Shown here: positions 36,540-43,926 of the stretch, one piece after another | Numbering within the stretch: the first letter of the stretch is position 1 | Layout: every line of letters starts with the position of its first letter | From: Sphaerisporangium viridialbum | GTDB taxonomy: Bacteria; Actinomycetota; Actinomycetes; Streptosporangiales; Streptosporangiaceae | DNA: 64,000 nt | Direction: 5' to 3' | NCBI RefSeq assembly: GCF_049674955.1 | Contig: NZ_CP187232.1 | Coordinates: 9,176,001-9,240,000 of the forward strand | Translations under genes and position numbers: made by a program | The notes under the pieces: model-generated | Told to the model about the DNA's origin: nothing | What the model saw: the letters and a program-made list of their open reading frames with translations, nothing else | Database searches by the model: none

Positions 36540-37799
36540 GTGGGAAATGTGGAGCAGATGACGGCGAACCCCGAGTGGACCCCCGACTGGGTGCCCGACG
36601 CCCGCGAGCTCGCCGATCTGGAGCTGCTGCTCTCCGGCGCCTTCGACCCCCTCACGGGCTTCCTCGGGTCGGCCGACGTCGCCTCGGTCGTCGAGAACGG
36701 CCGCCTGGCCGACGGCACGCCCTGGCCGGACCCGGTCACGCTGATGCTGCCGCACGACCACCCCGTGTCCGCCGGGCAGGAGCTCACGCTGCGCGACCCG
36801 GAGGGCGCCGCGATCGCCTCGATGACCGTGACCGAGCGCACGGCCGACGGCCTGGTGGCCGGCCCGGTGAAGTCGCTGGGCGCCTCCGAGCACGGCCCCT
36901 TCGCGCGCCTCCGGCGTCCCCCGGCGCAGGTGCGCGCCGAGCTGGGCGACCGTGCCGTCCTCGTGGTCACCATGCGGGGCCCGCTGGACGACCTGGACGA
37001 GATCACCGCCACGGCCCGCGAGCTGGACGCGACGATCCTGCTGCTCCCCCTGGCCTTCGGCGAGGGCGGCCCCGCGGTCGTGCGCGCGGCGCTCAAGGCC
37101 CGCGACCGGCTCCCGTCCGGCACCCAGGTCGCCGTGGTCCCCCTCGCCCCCCGCGAGCCCGAGATCGACCTGGAGCTCCGCGAGCACATCGCCACCGCCT
37201 ACGGCGCCGACGAGCACCTGGCGGGGCCCGAGCCCATCACTCTGCCCGGGCCCCCGCACCGGCGCGGCCTGGTGGTGTTCTTCACCGGCCTGTCCGGGTC
37301 GGGCAAGTCGACGATCGCCCGCGGCCTGCACGACGCGCTGCTCGAACGCGGCAGCCGCACCGTCACCTACCTGGACGGCGACGTGGTGCGGCGGCAGCTC
37401 TCGGCGGGGCTGACGTTCTCCAAGCACGACCGCGACCTGAACATCCGCAGGATCGGCTTCGTCGCCGCCGAGGTCGCCCGGCACGGCGGCCTGGCCATCT
37501 GCGCGCCCATCGCCCCGTACGCCGCGACGCGCGACGAGGTGCGCCACATGGTCGAGGCGGTGGGGGCCGACTTCGTGCTGGTCCACGTGGCGACGCCGCT
37601 GGAGGAGTGCGAGCGCCGCGACCGCAAGGGGCTGTACGCCAAGGCGCGGGCGGGGCTCATCCCGGAGTTCACCGGCATCTCCGACCCGTACGAGGAGCCC
37701 GACGACGCCGACCTGACCCTCGACACGACCGGCATGGCGGTCGAGAGGGCCGTCGACTCCGTGCTGGGTGTGCTCAGCTCGGGCGGCTGGATCCGCTGA
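36540..37799 (+). CDS. cysC: APS kinase fused to a catalytically degenerate ATP-sulfurylase-like domain
   Basis: The protein has 419 residues. The C-terminal APS kinase domain (about 240-415) has Walker A FFTGLSGSGKSTIA, DGDVVRRQL, FSKHDRDLNIRRIGFVA, APIAPYAATRDEVR and AKARAGLIPEFTGISDPYE. It phosphorylates APS to PAPS, the donor for sulfotransferases. Residues about 1-225 resemble ATP sulfurylase (LLLSGAFDPLTGFL, LADGTPWPDPVTLML, LRDPEG), but where the catalytic QTRNPxHxxH motif should be the sequence reads TMRGPLDDLD, with both histidines missing. APS would then come from CysD/CysN, encoded 20 kb away. Three sulfotransferases between the two sites are the likely PAPS users. Confidence 0.86.
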   Translation: MGNVEQMTANPEWTPDWVPDARELADLELLLSGAFDPLTGFLGSADVASVVENGRLADGTPWPDPVTLMLPHDHPVSAGQELTLRDPEGAAIASMTVTERTADGLVAGPVKSLGASEHGPFARLRRPPAQVRAELGDRAVLVVTMRGPLDDLDEITATARELDATILLLPLAFGEGGPAVVRAALKARDRLPSGTQVAVVPLAPREPEIDLELREHIATAYGADEHLAGPEPITLPGPPHRRGLVVFFTGLSGSGKSTIARGLHDALLERGSRTVTYLDGDVVRRQLSAGLTFSKHDRDLNIRRIGFVAAEVARHGGLAICAPIAPYAATRDEVRHMVEAVGADFVLVHVATPLEECERRDRKGLYAKARAGLIPEFTGISDPYEEPDDADLTLDTTGMAVERAVDSVLGVLSSGGWIR

Positions 37800-37837
37800 C
37801 CGTACGCCTGCCGGCGCGTACGCCCGCCGGCGGTCAG
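37796..37837. terminator. Bidirectional terminator holding both stop codons
   Basis: Inverted repeat CTGACCG/CGGTCAG (37796-37802 and 37831-37837) with an inner GC-rich stem (GCCGGC-type) separates the convergent cysC and glycosidase genes. The two stop codons lie within its arms. Inside are two 16-bp direct repeats (CGTACGCCTGCCGGCG type). Confidence 0.65.
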
Positions 37838-38958
37838 TGGTCGGGGACGGGCGTCGAGCTGAAGTACGGCGCGCGCGCCAGCTCGGTGAAGGCGCGCGCG
37901 GCGGGCACGGTCGAGTCGAAGCGCGTGTCGCCCCGTGGCGCGCGCGGCGAGTCGAAGTAGACCAGGGCCTTGATCTGCGGGTACCCCCGGATCTGGCGGC
38001 GCACCGAGTTGAAGAAGGTGACCTTGAAGCCCGGGTCGTCGTGCCGTTCGAAGGCCCCCCACTCGGCCACCATGATCGGCTTGCCGGGGAACCGCATCTG
38101 CGTCCAGCGGTAGAAGCCCGGCCAGCTCGCGTGGTCACCACGGGTCTTGTCGACCAGGTTGGCGAAGTCGTTCACCCGGCGGTCGGCGTACGGGTCGAGG
38201 CCGATCCAGTCGACGACGTCGTCACCGGGATAGAGGTGCTCGAACCACGGCTTGGTCGCCCAGTTGGGTGCCCCCATGTAGGTCATGACCATCACGGCGT
38301 TCCTGACGCCGCGCTCGCGCAGGCGCAGCACCACGTGGCGGTACATCGCGGCGTAGTCCTCCGCGGTCATCCCCGACCCCGGGCTGGCGCGCACGTCGTT
38401 CTCGGGCTCGTGGTGGATGGTGAGGAAGAACCGTACGCGCAGCCTGTGCTTGATCCGCTCGGCGACGCGGTCGATGCGGGCGTCGATCGCGCCGTCGGCG
38501 ATCTCGGCCCAGGTGTCGTGGACGGACGGCTTCCAGTTGATCAGCAGCAGCCGCTTCTTGGCGAGCTGCCGCTCCTCCGGCGTGGGGAACGGGTCGCCGC
38601 CCCGGTGGTACACGTGCACGATGTCGGCCCTGCGGCCCATGCGCTCCTCGGCGGCGGCGATGGCCAGTGAGGGCGGCCGGCCGCCGAAGACGTCGGGGGC
38701 CACTCCCCACCACGCGCCGCAGCTCGGGATGAGCTTGGCCGTCGCGACACAGCCCGGGGCACCGCTCGGGACCGTCATGCCGGCCGCGGGCGCGCGGTCT
38801 CCGGTCGCGACCTCCTCATGGGGCCGCACCGACGACACGGCGTAAACGATCAGCCCGCAGCCGGCGGCGATCCCCATCCCGAAAACCCACATTCCCGTCA
38901 GTCTGCGCAAGGCGGTCAAACCCCCTTCTAATCCATTTCCCCGAAGGCCGGTATTCAC
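37834..38958 (-). CDS. Membrane-anchored GH26-like glycoside hydrolase
   Basis: The 374-residue protein has a signal anchor (about 23-45, GMWVFGMGIAAGCGLIVYAV) and an outer catalytic domain. Landmarks are CGAWWGVAPDVFGG at the start of the barrel, FLTIHHEPENDV with the acid/base Glu, DWIGLDPYADRR, and IMVAEWGAFE with the nucleophile Glu. GH26 enzymes cleave beta-mannans and related glycans. It sits between the PAPS gene and the polysaccharide operon, so trimming or turnover of the locus's own glycan is plausible. The start is GTG 38958; a later start near the GAAGGGGG ribosome binding site is possible. Confidence 0.78.
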   Translation of the reverse strand: MNTGLRGNGLEGGLTALRRLTGMWVFGMGIAAGCGLIVYAVSSVRPHEEVATGDRAPAAGMTVPSGAPGCVATAKLIPSCGAWWGVAPDVFGGRPPSLAIAAAEERMGRRADIVHVYHRGGDPFPTPEERQLAKKRLLLINWKPSVHDTWAEIADGAIDARIDRVAERIKHRLRVRFFLTIHHEPENDVRASPGSGMTAEDYAAMYRHVVLRLRERGVRNAVMVMTYMGAPNWATKPWFEHLYPGDDVVDWIGLDPYADRRVNDFANLVDKTRGDHASWPGFYRWTQMRFPGKPIMVAEWGAFERHDDPGFKVTFFNSVRRQIRGYPQIKALVYFDSPRAPRGDTRFDSTVPAARAFTELARAPYFSSTPVPDH

Positions 38959-39114
38959 CTTCCCACTAATCGCCGCCGGACCGCCGGAAACTCGGTACCC
39001 CGCCGCCGAGCTGCGGCTTCCTAATTATGGAAATATCCATTTATGCGCGGCGGCTGGACGGATCCGCCACCCCCAAAAACTCCTGTATGCGGTCGAGGAA
39101 TCTTGGGTTGTGCC

Positions 39115-39120
39115 TATAGT
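39115..39120 (+). promoter_or_regulatory. -10 box (TATAGT) of the polysaccharide operon promoter
   Basis: TATAGT is the best -10 match in a 220-bp AT-richer region before the operon. An inverted repeat CACTGG-N7-CCAGTG follows just downstream, overlapping the expected transcription start, and could be an operator. No good -35 is seen. Confidence 0.5.
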
Positions 39121-39184
39121 TCACTGGATCTGTTCCAGTGGTCTGCGCCCATGGCGACGACTCCAAGCAGCAATAGGGACAGAT

Positions 39185-39226
39185 ATGCATAACAACCCCG
39201 CGTCGAGAGGCCAGCCGTTTTCATGA
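39185..39226 (+). CDS. Possible 13-residue leader peptide before the Wzz-like gene
   Basis: ATG 39185 opens MHNNPASRGQPFS, and its TGA overlaps the Wzz-like ATG as ATGA. AGGGAC lies a few bases upstream. The Wzz-like gene lacks a close ribosome binding site, so translation may depend on this small frame. The encoded start resembles that of the Wzz-like protein (MNHPASS), hinting at a local duplication. The call is tentative. Confidence 0.45.
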   Translation: MHNNPASRGQPFS

Positions 39227-40479
39227 ACCACCCGGCGTCCTCAGTCCCCGGCCCGGCCACCGGGCGCGAGTTCGCCGAGTTCGGCTCGATGCTGCTGCGG
39301 CGCCGGGTCGCGCTCGCCGGGTTCCTGCTCGCCGGGCTCTGCTGCGGCGGCATCGTGCTCGCGATGACCCCGCCGTCCTACACGGCGACCGCCGAGGTGC
39401 TGGTGTCCTCCACCGGCGTCCAGGACCAGACCAACCAGACGAGCCAGCGCCAGCGCGAGCCGCTCAACCTCGACACGGAGGCCCAGGTCGCCCGTTCGGC
39501 CGTCGTCGCCTCCCGGGCAGCGCGCGCTCTGAAGGTCAAGGACCCCGACCCGCTCAGGGACCAGGTCACCGTCACCGTGCCGCCCAACTCCGCCGTGCTC
39601 GCCGTGTCCTACACCGCCCGTGACCCGGTCACCGCCGCCGCGGGAGCCGAGGCGTTCGCCAAGGCGTACCTCGCCAACCGCGAGGCCACGGCCAAGCACG
39701 CGCTCAACGCACAGCTCAAGGTGCTCGCGGGGAAGCTCCGCGAGGTCGACGCCGCGCTCGGCACGACCGTCACGGGCCTGCCCCGCACGGTGCCGGGCTC
39801 GGCGGCGCGCACCATCGCCGCCCAGCGGCAGAACGTCCTGAGCAAGCAGGTCTACAACCTCACCGTGAAGTACGACGCCCTCAGGACCGTCGCGATCACC
39901 CCCGGCAGCGTCATCAGCGACGCCCGCCCACCCACCTCGCCCGCCCAGCCGAGCCCGTCGCTCTACCTCGGCAGCGGGCTGTTCCTCGGCCTGCTCGCCG
40001 GGGCCGGCGCCGCCATGGTCCGCGACCGCTTCGACACCCGGCTCAGAACCGCGGCCGACGTCGAGCGGCTCAGCGGGCTCCCCGTGCTGTGCGAGGGCGA
40101 GAACGCCCGCGAGCTGCGCGAGCTCGCCATCGCCGTCGCGCGGCACCTGCGCGACGGCGGCGAGCTGCTCGTACGGAGCGTGTCGCCGGGCACCGACCCC
40201 GAGCCCATCGCCGACGACCTGCGCGTGGCGCTGACCGGCCTCGCGCCGATCTGGGTGCGCACCGACCAGGCGGCACGGGCCGACGCCGCCCTGCTGGTGG
40301 TCGAGAGCCGCGCGGCCCGCTCCAAGCAGCTCGCCCAGGCCGTGCGCCAGCTCCGGCGCACCGACACCGCGGCGCTGGGCGTGATCCTGCTCCCCTCGCC
40401 CGCCGCACTCCCGCGCGGCGAGTCCCGCCCCGCGCACCCCCGCCGCCACTCGAACGACCCTCCGGCCCGGGCCTCGTGA
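39223..40479 (+). CDS. Wzz-like polysaccharide chain-length protein
   Basis: The 418-residue protein has an N-terminal cytoplasmic stretch, membrane helix about 30-50, an extracytoplasmic helical domain (YTATAEVLVSSTGVQ, KARLREVDAAL-type segments) and a second helix (about 246-266), the topology of Wzz/BY-kinase adaptor proteins. The C-terminal part (about 270-400) aligns in position with the tyrosine-kinase domain of fused forms but shows no Walker A, so it is a regulator rather than a kinase. It probably sets polymer length. It is the first of six genes joined by 4-nt overlaps. Confidence 0.78.
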   Translation: MNHPASSVPGPATGREFAEFGSMLLRRRVALAGFLLAGLCCGGIVLAMTPPSYTATAEVLVSSTGVQDQTNQTSQRQREPLNLDTEAQVARSAVVASRAARALKVKDPDPLRDQVTVTVPPNSAVLAVSYTARDPVTAAAGAEAFAKAYLANREATAKHALNAQLKVLAGKLREVDAALGTTVTGLPRTVPGSAARTIAAQRQNVLSKQVYNLTVKYDALRTVAITPGSVISDARPPTSPAQPSPSLYLGSGLFLGLLAGAGAAMVRDRFDTRLRTAADVERLSGLPVLCEGENARELRELAIAVARHLRDGGELLVRSVSPGTDPEPIADDLRVALTGLAPIWVRTDQAARADAALLVVESRAARSKQLAQAVRQLRRTDTAALGVILLPSPAALPRGESRPAHPRRHSNDPPARAS

Positions 40480-41924
40480 GGCCCCCGGCCGCCACCCCGC
40501 CACCACGCGGCGCGGGCATCGTGCGACTGCCACCCCTCCCCACCCCGCCGCCACGCCCCGGCGGTCCGGGCGTCCTGAGGATGCCCCCCGTACGACCCCA
40601 CGGCGCCGGGGCCCTGCGGATGCCGCCCCCCGTCACCTGGCCGATCGCCGCGCTGCTCGTCGGGTACCCCATCTGGTGGGCCCTGGGCTTCGGCGGCCTG
40701 TCGATCCTCGTCGTCGCGGGCCCCATGGCGTTCGTGCTCTGGCGGCGGCGGCCGATCATGGTCCCCAAGGGCATGGGCCTGTGGATGCTGCTCCTCGCGG
40801 GCTACCTCGTGAGCGCGCTCATGCTGGGCGACTCGCCCCCAGGCACGTACGGCGAGCTCGGCACCGGCCGCGTCCTCGGTTACGCCATGCGGCTTGCCCT
40901 CTACGTCGCCCTGCTGGTCATGGTGCTCTACCTGGGCAACCTCACCGAGCGAGAGCTGCCGCAGCGCACGCTGGTGCGCATGCTCGGCGTGCTGTGCGTC
41001 ACGACCGTGGCCGGGGGGCTGCTCGGCGTGGTGGCCCCGCGCTTCGAGTTCACCTCGCCCGTGGAGATGGTGCTGCCCGAGTGGATCAGCGGCAACTCCT
41101 TCGTCCGCAACCTGATCCACCCGACCGCGGCCCAGGTGCAGCACGTCCTCGGGCACGCCTCGCCGCGTCCGGAGGCCCCGTTCGAGTGGGCCAACGCCTG
41201 GGGCAGCAACATCTCGGTGCTGCTGATCTGGTTCGTCGTCGGCTGGTGGACCTACGGCGGGCCGATGCGAAGGGTCCTGTGCGTGGCCGTGGCCGCGCTG
41301 GCCACGATCCCGATCGTCTACTCGCTGAACCGCGGCCTGTGGATCGGCCTCGCCGTCACCGTCGCGTACGTCCTCATGCGCGCCCGTCCCCGCACGGGGC
41401 TGGCGATCGGCACGGCCCTCGCGGCGGCGGCGCTCGTGTTCGTCGCCGGCCCGCTCAACACCATCGTGGCCCAGCGCCTGGAGAGCCCGCACAGCAACGC
41501 CATCCGGGCGTTCACGGTCGCGAGCACGCTGGAGGCGGCCACCCACTCCCCGATCATCGGGTACGGCAACACCCGCAACGCCTTCGGCAACTACCAGACG
41601 ATCACTACGGGCAGGACCGGCTGGTGCGCCGAATGCGGGCATCCGCCGCTGGGGAGCGACGGGCAGATCTGGCTGCTGCTGATCACTCAGGGCTTCACCG
41701 GGGCGGCGCTGTACGTGGCGTTCTTCACCGGGGCCATCCGCCGCTTCTGGCGCGACCGCACGCCGATCGGCCAGGCGGGCACGCTCGTGATGATTCTCGT
41801 GCTGCTCTACATGTTCGTCTACGACGGCCTGGTGACCGCGCTGAGCCTCTACCTGATCTCGTTCGCACTGCTCTGGCGCAACGGCCGGGCCGATGGCGTC
41901 CGGGCGCTGGAGGCACGCCCATGA
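40476..41924 (+). CDS. Wzy / O-antigen ligase-family polymerase
   Basis: This 482-residue protein has about ten to twelve membrane helices and a large outer loop (about 185-240) followed by NRGLWIGLAVTVAYVL and later GYGNTRNAF and HPPLGSDGQIWLLLI, the ligase/polymerase signature blocks. The family joins polyprenyl-linked sugar units into polymer or moves polymer to an acceptor. Its GTG overlaps the Wzz-like stop (GTGA). Its first 50 residues are proline/arginine-rich and repetitive (VRLPPLP, VLRMPPV, ALRMPPP). Confidence 0.8.
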   Translation: MRPPAATPPPRGAGIVRLPPLPTPPPRPGGPGVLRMPPVRPHGAGALRMPPPVTWPIAALLVGYPIWWALGFGGLSILVVAGPMAFVLWRRRPIMVPKGMGLWMLLLAGYLVSALMLGDSPPGTYGELGTGRVLGYAMRLALYVALLVMVLYLGNLTERELPQRTLVRMLGVLCVTTVAGGLLGVVAPRFEFTSPVEMVLPEWISGNSFVRNLIHPTAAQVQHVLGHASPRPEAPFEWANAWGSNISVLLIWFVVGWWTYGGPMRRVLCVAVAALATIPIVYSLNRGLWIGLAVTVAYVLMRARPRTGLAIGTALAAAALVFVAGPLNTIVAQRLESPHSNAIRAFTVASTLEAATHSPIIGYGNTRNAFGNYQTITTGRTGWCAECGHPPLGSDGQIWLLLITQGFTGAALYVAFFTGAIRRFWRDRTPIGQAGTLVMILVLLYMFVYDGLVTALSLYLISFALLWRNGRADGVRALEARP

Positions 41925-43072
41925 CCGACCACCGCACCCGCCTCCACTACCTCGACCAGGTGCTCCCCCTCCTCTACCCCTCTCCACCCGGGGTGGGGGC
42001 GACGGTTTCCGTTCCAGCGGCTTGTCCGGCGAGCCGCGTCTCGTACGCCGCGTACGCCCTGGTGCCGAGCAGGTTTCTGCCGCGCCGGCTCGTGCCCCGG
42101 TCCCGGTGGCTGCCGGGACGGCGGCGCCTGCCCCAGGGGCCCGGCACGATCGAGGGCTACCTCAGCCAGGTGCTCGGAGAGCCGGTCAGGGCCACCTGCC
42201 ACGTACGACCGGCCTTGCGCGCGAACCGCAAACCGATCCTGGAGATCCACGGGGCCACCGGGAAGCCGCTCGCCTTCGTCAAGATCGGCGACACCGACCG
42301 CTCGCGGGCGCTGGTCCGGCACGAGAGCGCGACGCTCGAACTGCTGGCGGCCACGCCCCTGAAGGTCGTGGTCAGCCCAGCCGTCCTGCACCACGGGGTG
42401 TGGAACGGCCTGGAGGTGCTGGTCCTCTCACCCCTGCCGGTAAGGCGCGACCGCATCTCCTCCCTGCCGGTAAGGCGCGGCCGGATCTCACCGGCCCTGC
42501 TCAACCGCGCCATCGCGGAGATCGCCACGCTCGGCATGCCACGCGTGGCCCCCCCGGGAGCCGGCCGAAGGGACCCGCATCCACATCCATGCCAACACCT
42601 ACACCCGCTCGCGCACGCACACCCCCACTCCCACCCGCACTGGCACCCGCACCCGCACCCGCACCCGCACCCGCACCCGGTGAGCCTTTCACCGGGGCTG
42701 AGCGGCACCGGCCGCCACGCCTGGCACGGTGACTTCTCGCCGTGGAACATGGCTCCCTCGCCCGACGGCCGACTGCTCGTCTGGGACTGGGAGCGTTTCG
42801 CCACCGGCGTGCCCCTGGGCTTCGACGCACTTCACCACTTCTTCCAGCGGGCGCTGCGCCGGATGCCACCGCCGGTCGCCGCCGAGGCGTGCCTGGCGCA
42901 GGCCGTACGTACGCTCGCGCCCTTCGGGCTGTCGGCGGGCGAGGCGCGGGAGACTGCGGTCCGCTACCTGATCGCCCTGGCCGACCGGTATGAGCGGGAC
43001 GGCCACCAGCCGCTCGGGCCTCCCTCCCAATGGCTCAATCCGCTCGTCGATCATCAGGAGGTCCTGCCTTGA
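41921..43072 (+). CDS. Kinase-fold (aminoglycoside phosphotransferase-like) protein with His-Pro repeat
   Basis: The protein has 383 residues. The kinase-fold marks are AFVKIGDT with the ATP-site lysine, WHGDFSPWN as the catalytic loop and LLVWDWERF as the metal-binding Asp. It may phosphorylate a sugar or glycan precursor; the substrate is unknown. Between N- and C-lobe motifs lies a His/Pro-rich insert (about 220-254) that ends in six perfect CACCCG hexamers. The ATG overlaps the polymerase stop by 4 nt (ATGA). Confidence 0.7.
   Translation: MTDHRTRLHYLDQVLPLLYPSPPGVGATVSVPAACPASRVSYAAYALVPSRFLPRRLVPRSRWLPGRRRLPQGPGTIEGYLSQVLGEPVRATCHVRPALRANRKPILEIHGATGKPLAFVKIGDTDRSRALVRHESATLELLAATPLKVVVSPAVLHHGVWNGLEVLVLSPLPVRRDRISSLPVRRGRISPALLNRAIAEIATLGMPRVAPPGAGRRDPHPHPCQHLHPLAHAHPHSHPHWHPHPHPHPHPHPVSLSPGLSGTGRHAWHGDFSPWNMAPSPDGRLLVWDWERFATGVPLGFDALHHFFQRALRRMPPPVAAEACLAQAVRTLAPFGLSAGEARETAVRYLIALADRYERDGHQPLGPPSQWLNPLVDHQEVLP
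42644..42679 (+). repeat. In-frame CACCCG hexamer array in the kinase-fold gene
   Basis: Six perfect CACCCG copies encode alternating His-Pro. A broader imperfect His/Pro-coding stretch covers 42578-42682. Confidence 0.9.
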
Positions 43073-43926
43073 ACCGCACCGTGAAGCTGTCCGCCCACGC
43101 CGTCTCCCACACAGCGGGGCGGCTGACCGTGAGCGGGCGCCTCCTGCCATCGTTCCTGATCGTGGGGGCGCAGCGCGGCGGCACGACGTCCCTCTACCGC
43201 ACCCTCGCTCAGCATCCGCTCATGCTCAAACCCGTGCTCCGCAAGGGCGTCCACTACTTCGACGCCGCGTACGGCAAGGGGCTGTCGTGGTACCGCGCGC
43301 ACTTCCCGCTGAAGGCCACGGCCCACCGCCTGGAGCGCAGGTACGGCATGCGGCCCCTGGCCTTCGAATCCTCGCCCTACTACATGTTCCACCCGCTGGC
43401 CGCCTCCCGGATCGCCGGTGACCTGCCGGGGGCGAAGCTCATCGTGCTGGTCCGCGATCCCGTCGAGCGCGCGTACTCCGCTCACGCCCACGAGGTGGCC
43501 CGGGGCTTCGAGACCGAGCCGTCGTTCGAGCGTGCGATCGAGCTGGAACCCCACCGGCTGGCGGGCGAGACGGAGCGGCTGTGCGAGCAGCCGTACGTGC
43601 TGAGCCACGCGCACCGCCACCACGCGTACCTCGCCCGGGGCCAGTACGCCGAGCAGCTCGATCGGCTGGAGCCTCTGTTCGGCCGGGGCCGGATCCTGGT
43701 GATCGACAGCGGGCGGTTCTTCACCTCGCCGGAGTGCGTGTACGACGAGGTGCTGGAGTTCCTGGGGTTGCCCCGCCTCGGCGACCCGATCTTCGAGCGC
43801 CACAACGCGCGTCCCCGGCCCACCGACATGCCCGCCTCGCTGCGCAACACCCTGTCCGACCACTTCGCCCCCTGGGACGAACGACTCCAGCCCTGGCTGT
43901 CCGGCACTCCCTCCTGGCGCAGATGA
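43069..43926 (+). CDS. PAPS-dependent sulfotransferase
   Basis: The 285-residue protein has the 5'-phosphosulfate loop FLIVGAQRGGTTSLYRTLAQHP near the N-terminus and the 3'-phosphate site LIVLVRDPVERAYSAHAHE at about 120-140. Such enzymes move sulfate from PAPS to sugar hydroxyls. It starts with TTG 43069, which overlaps the preceding stop (TTGA) and has AGGAGG 7 nt upstream. No signal peptide is present, so sulfation would occur in the cytoplasm before export by the flippase encoded next. Confidence 0.85.
   Translation: MNRTVKLSAHAVSHTAGRLTVSGRLLPSFLIVGAQRGGTTSLYRTLAQHPLMLKPVLRKGVHYFDAAYGKGLSWYRAHFPLKATAHRLERRYGMRPLAFESSPYYMFHPLAASRIAGDLPGAKLIVLVRDPVERAYSAHAHEVARGFETEPSFERAIELEPHRLAGETERLCEQPYVLSHAHRHHAYLARGQYAEQLDRLEPLFGRGRILVIDSGRFFTSPECVYDEVLEFLGLPRLGDPIFERHNARPRPTDMPASLRNTLSDHFAPWDERLQPWLSGTPSWRR

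Noticed and set aside
39963..41987. 674-codon minus-strand frame opposite the Wzz and Wzy-like genes
   Set aside because: Its composition (RGGGAPGR, HDRPP repeats) is that of a GC-rich antisense frame, and the plus-strand genes are coupled and domain-supported.
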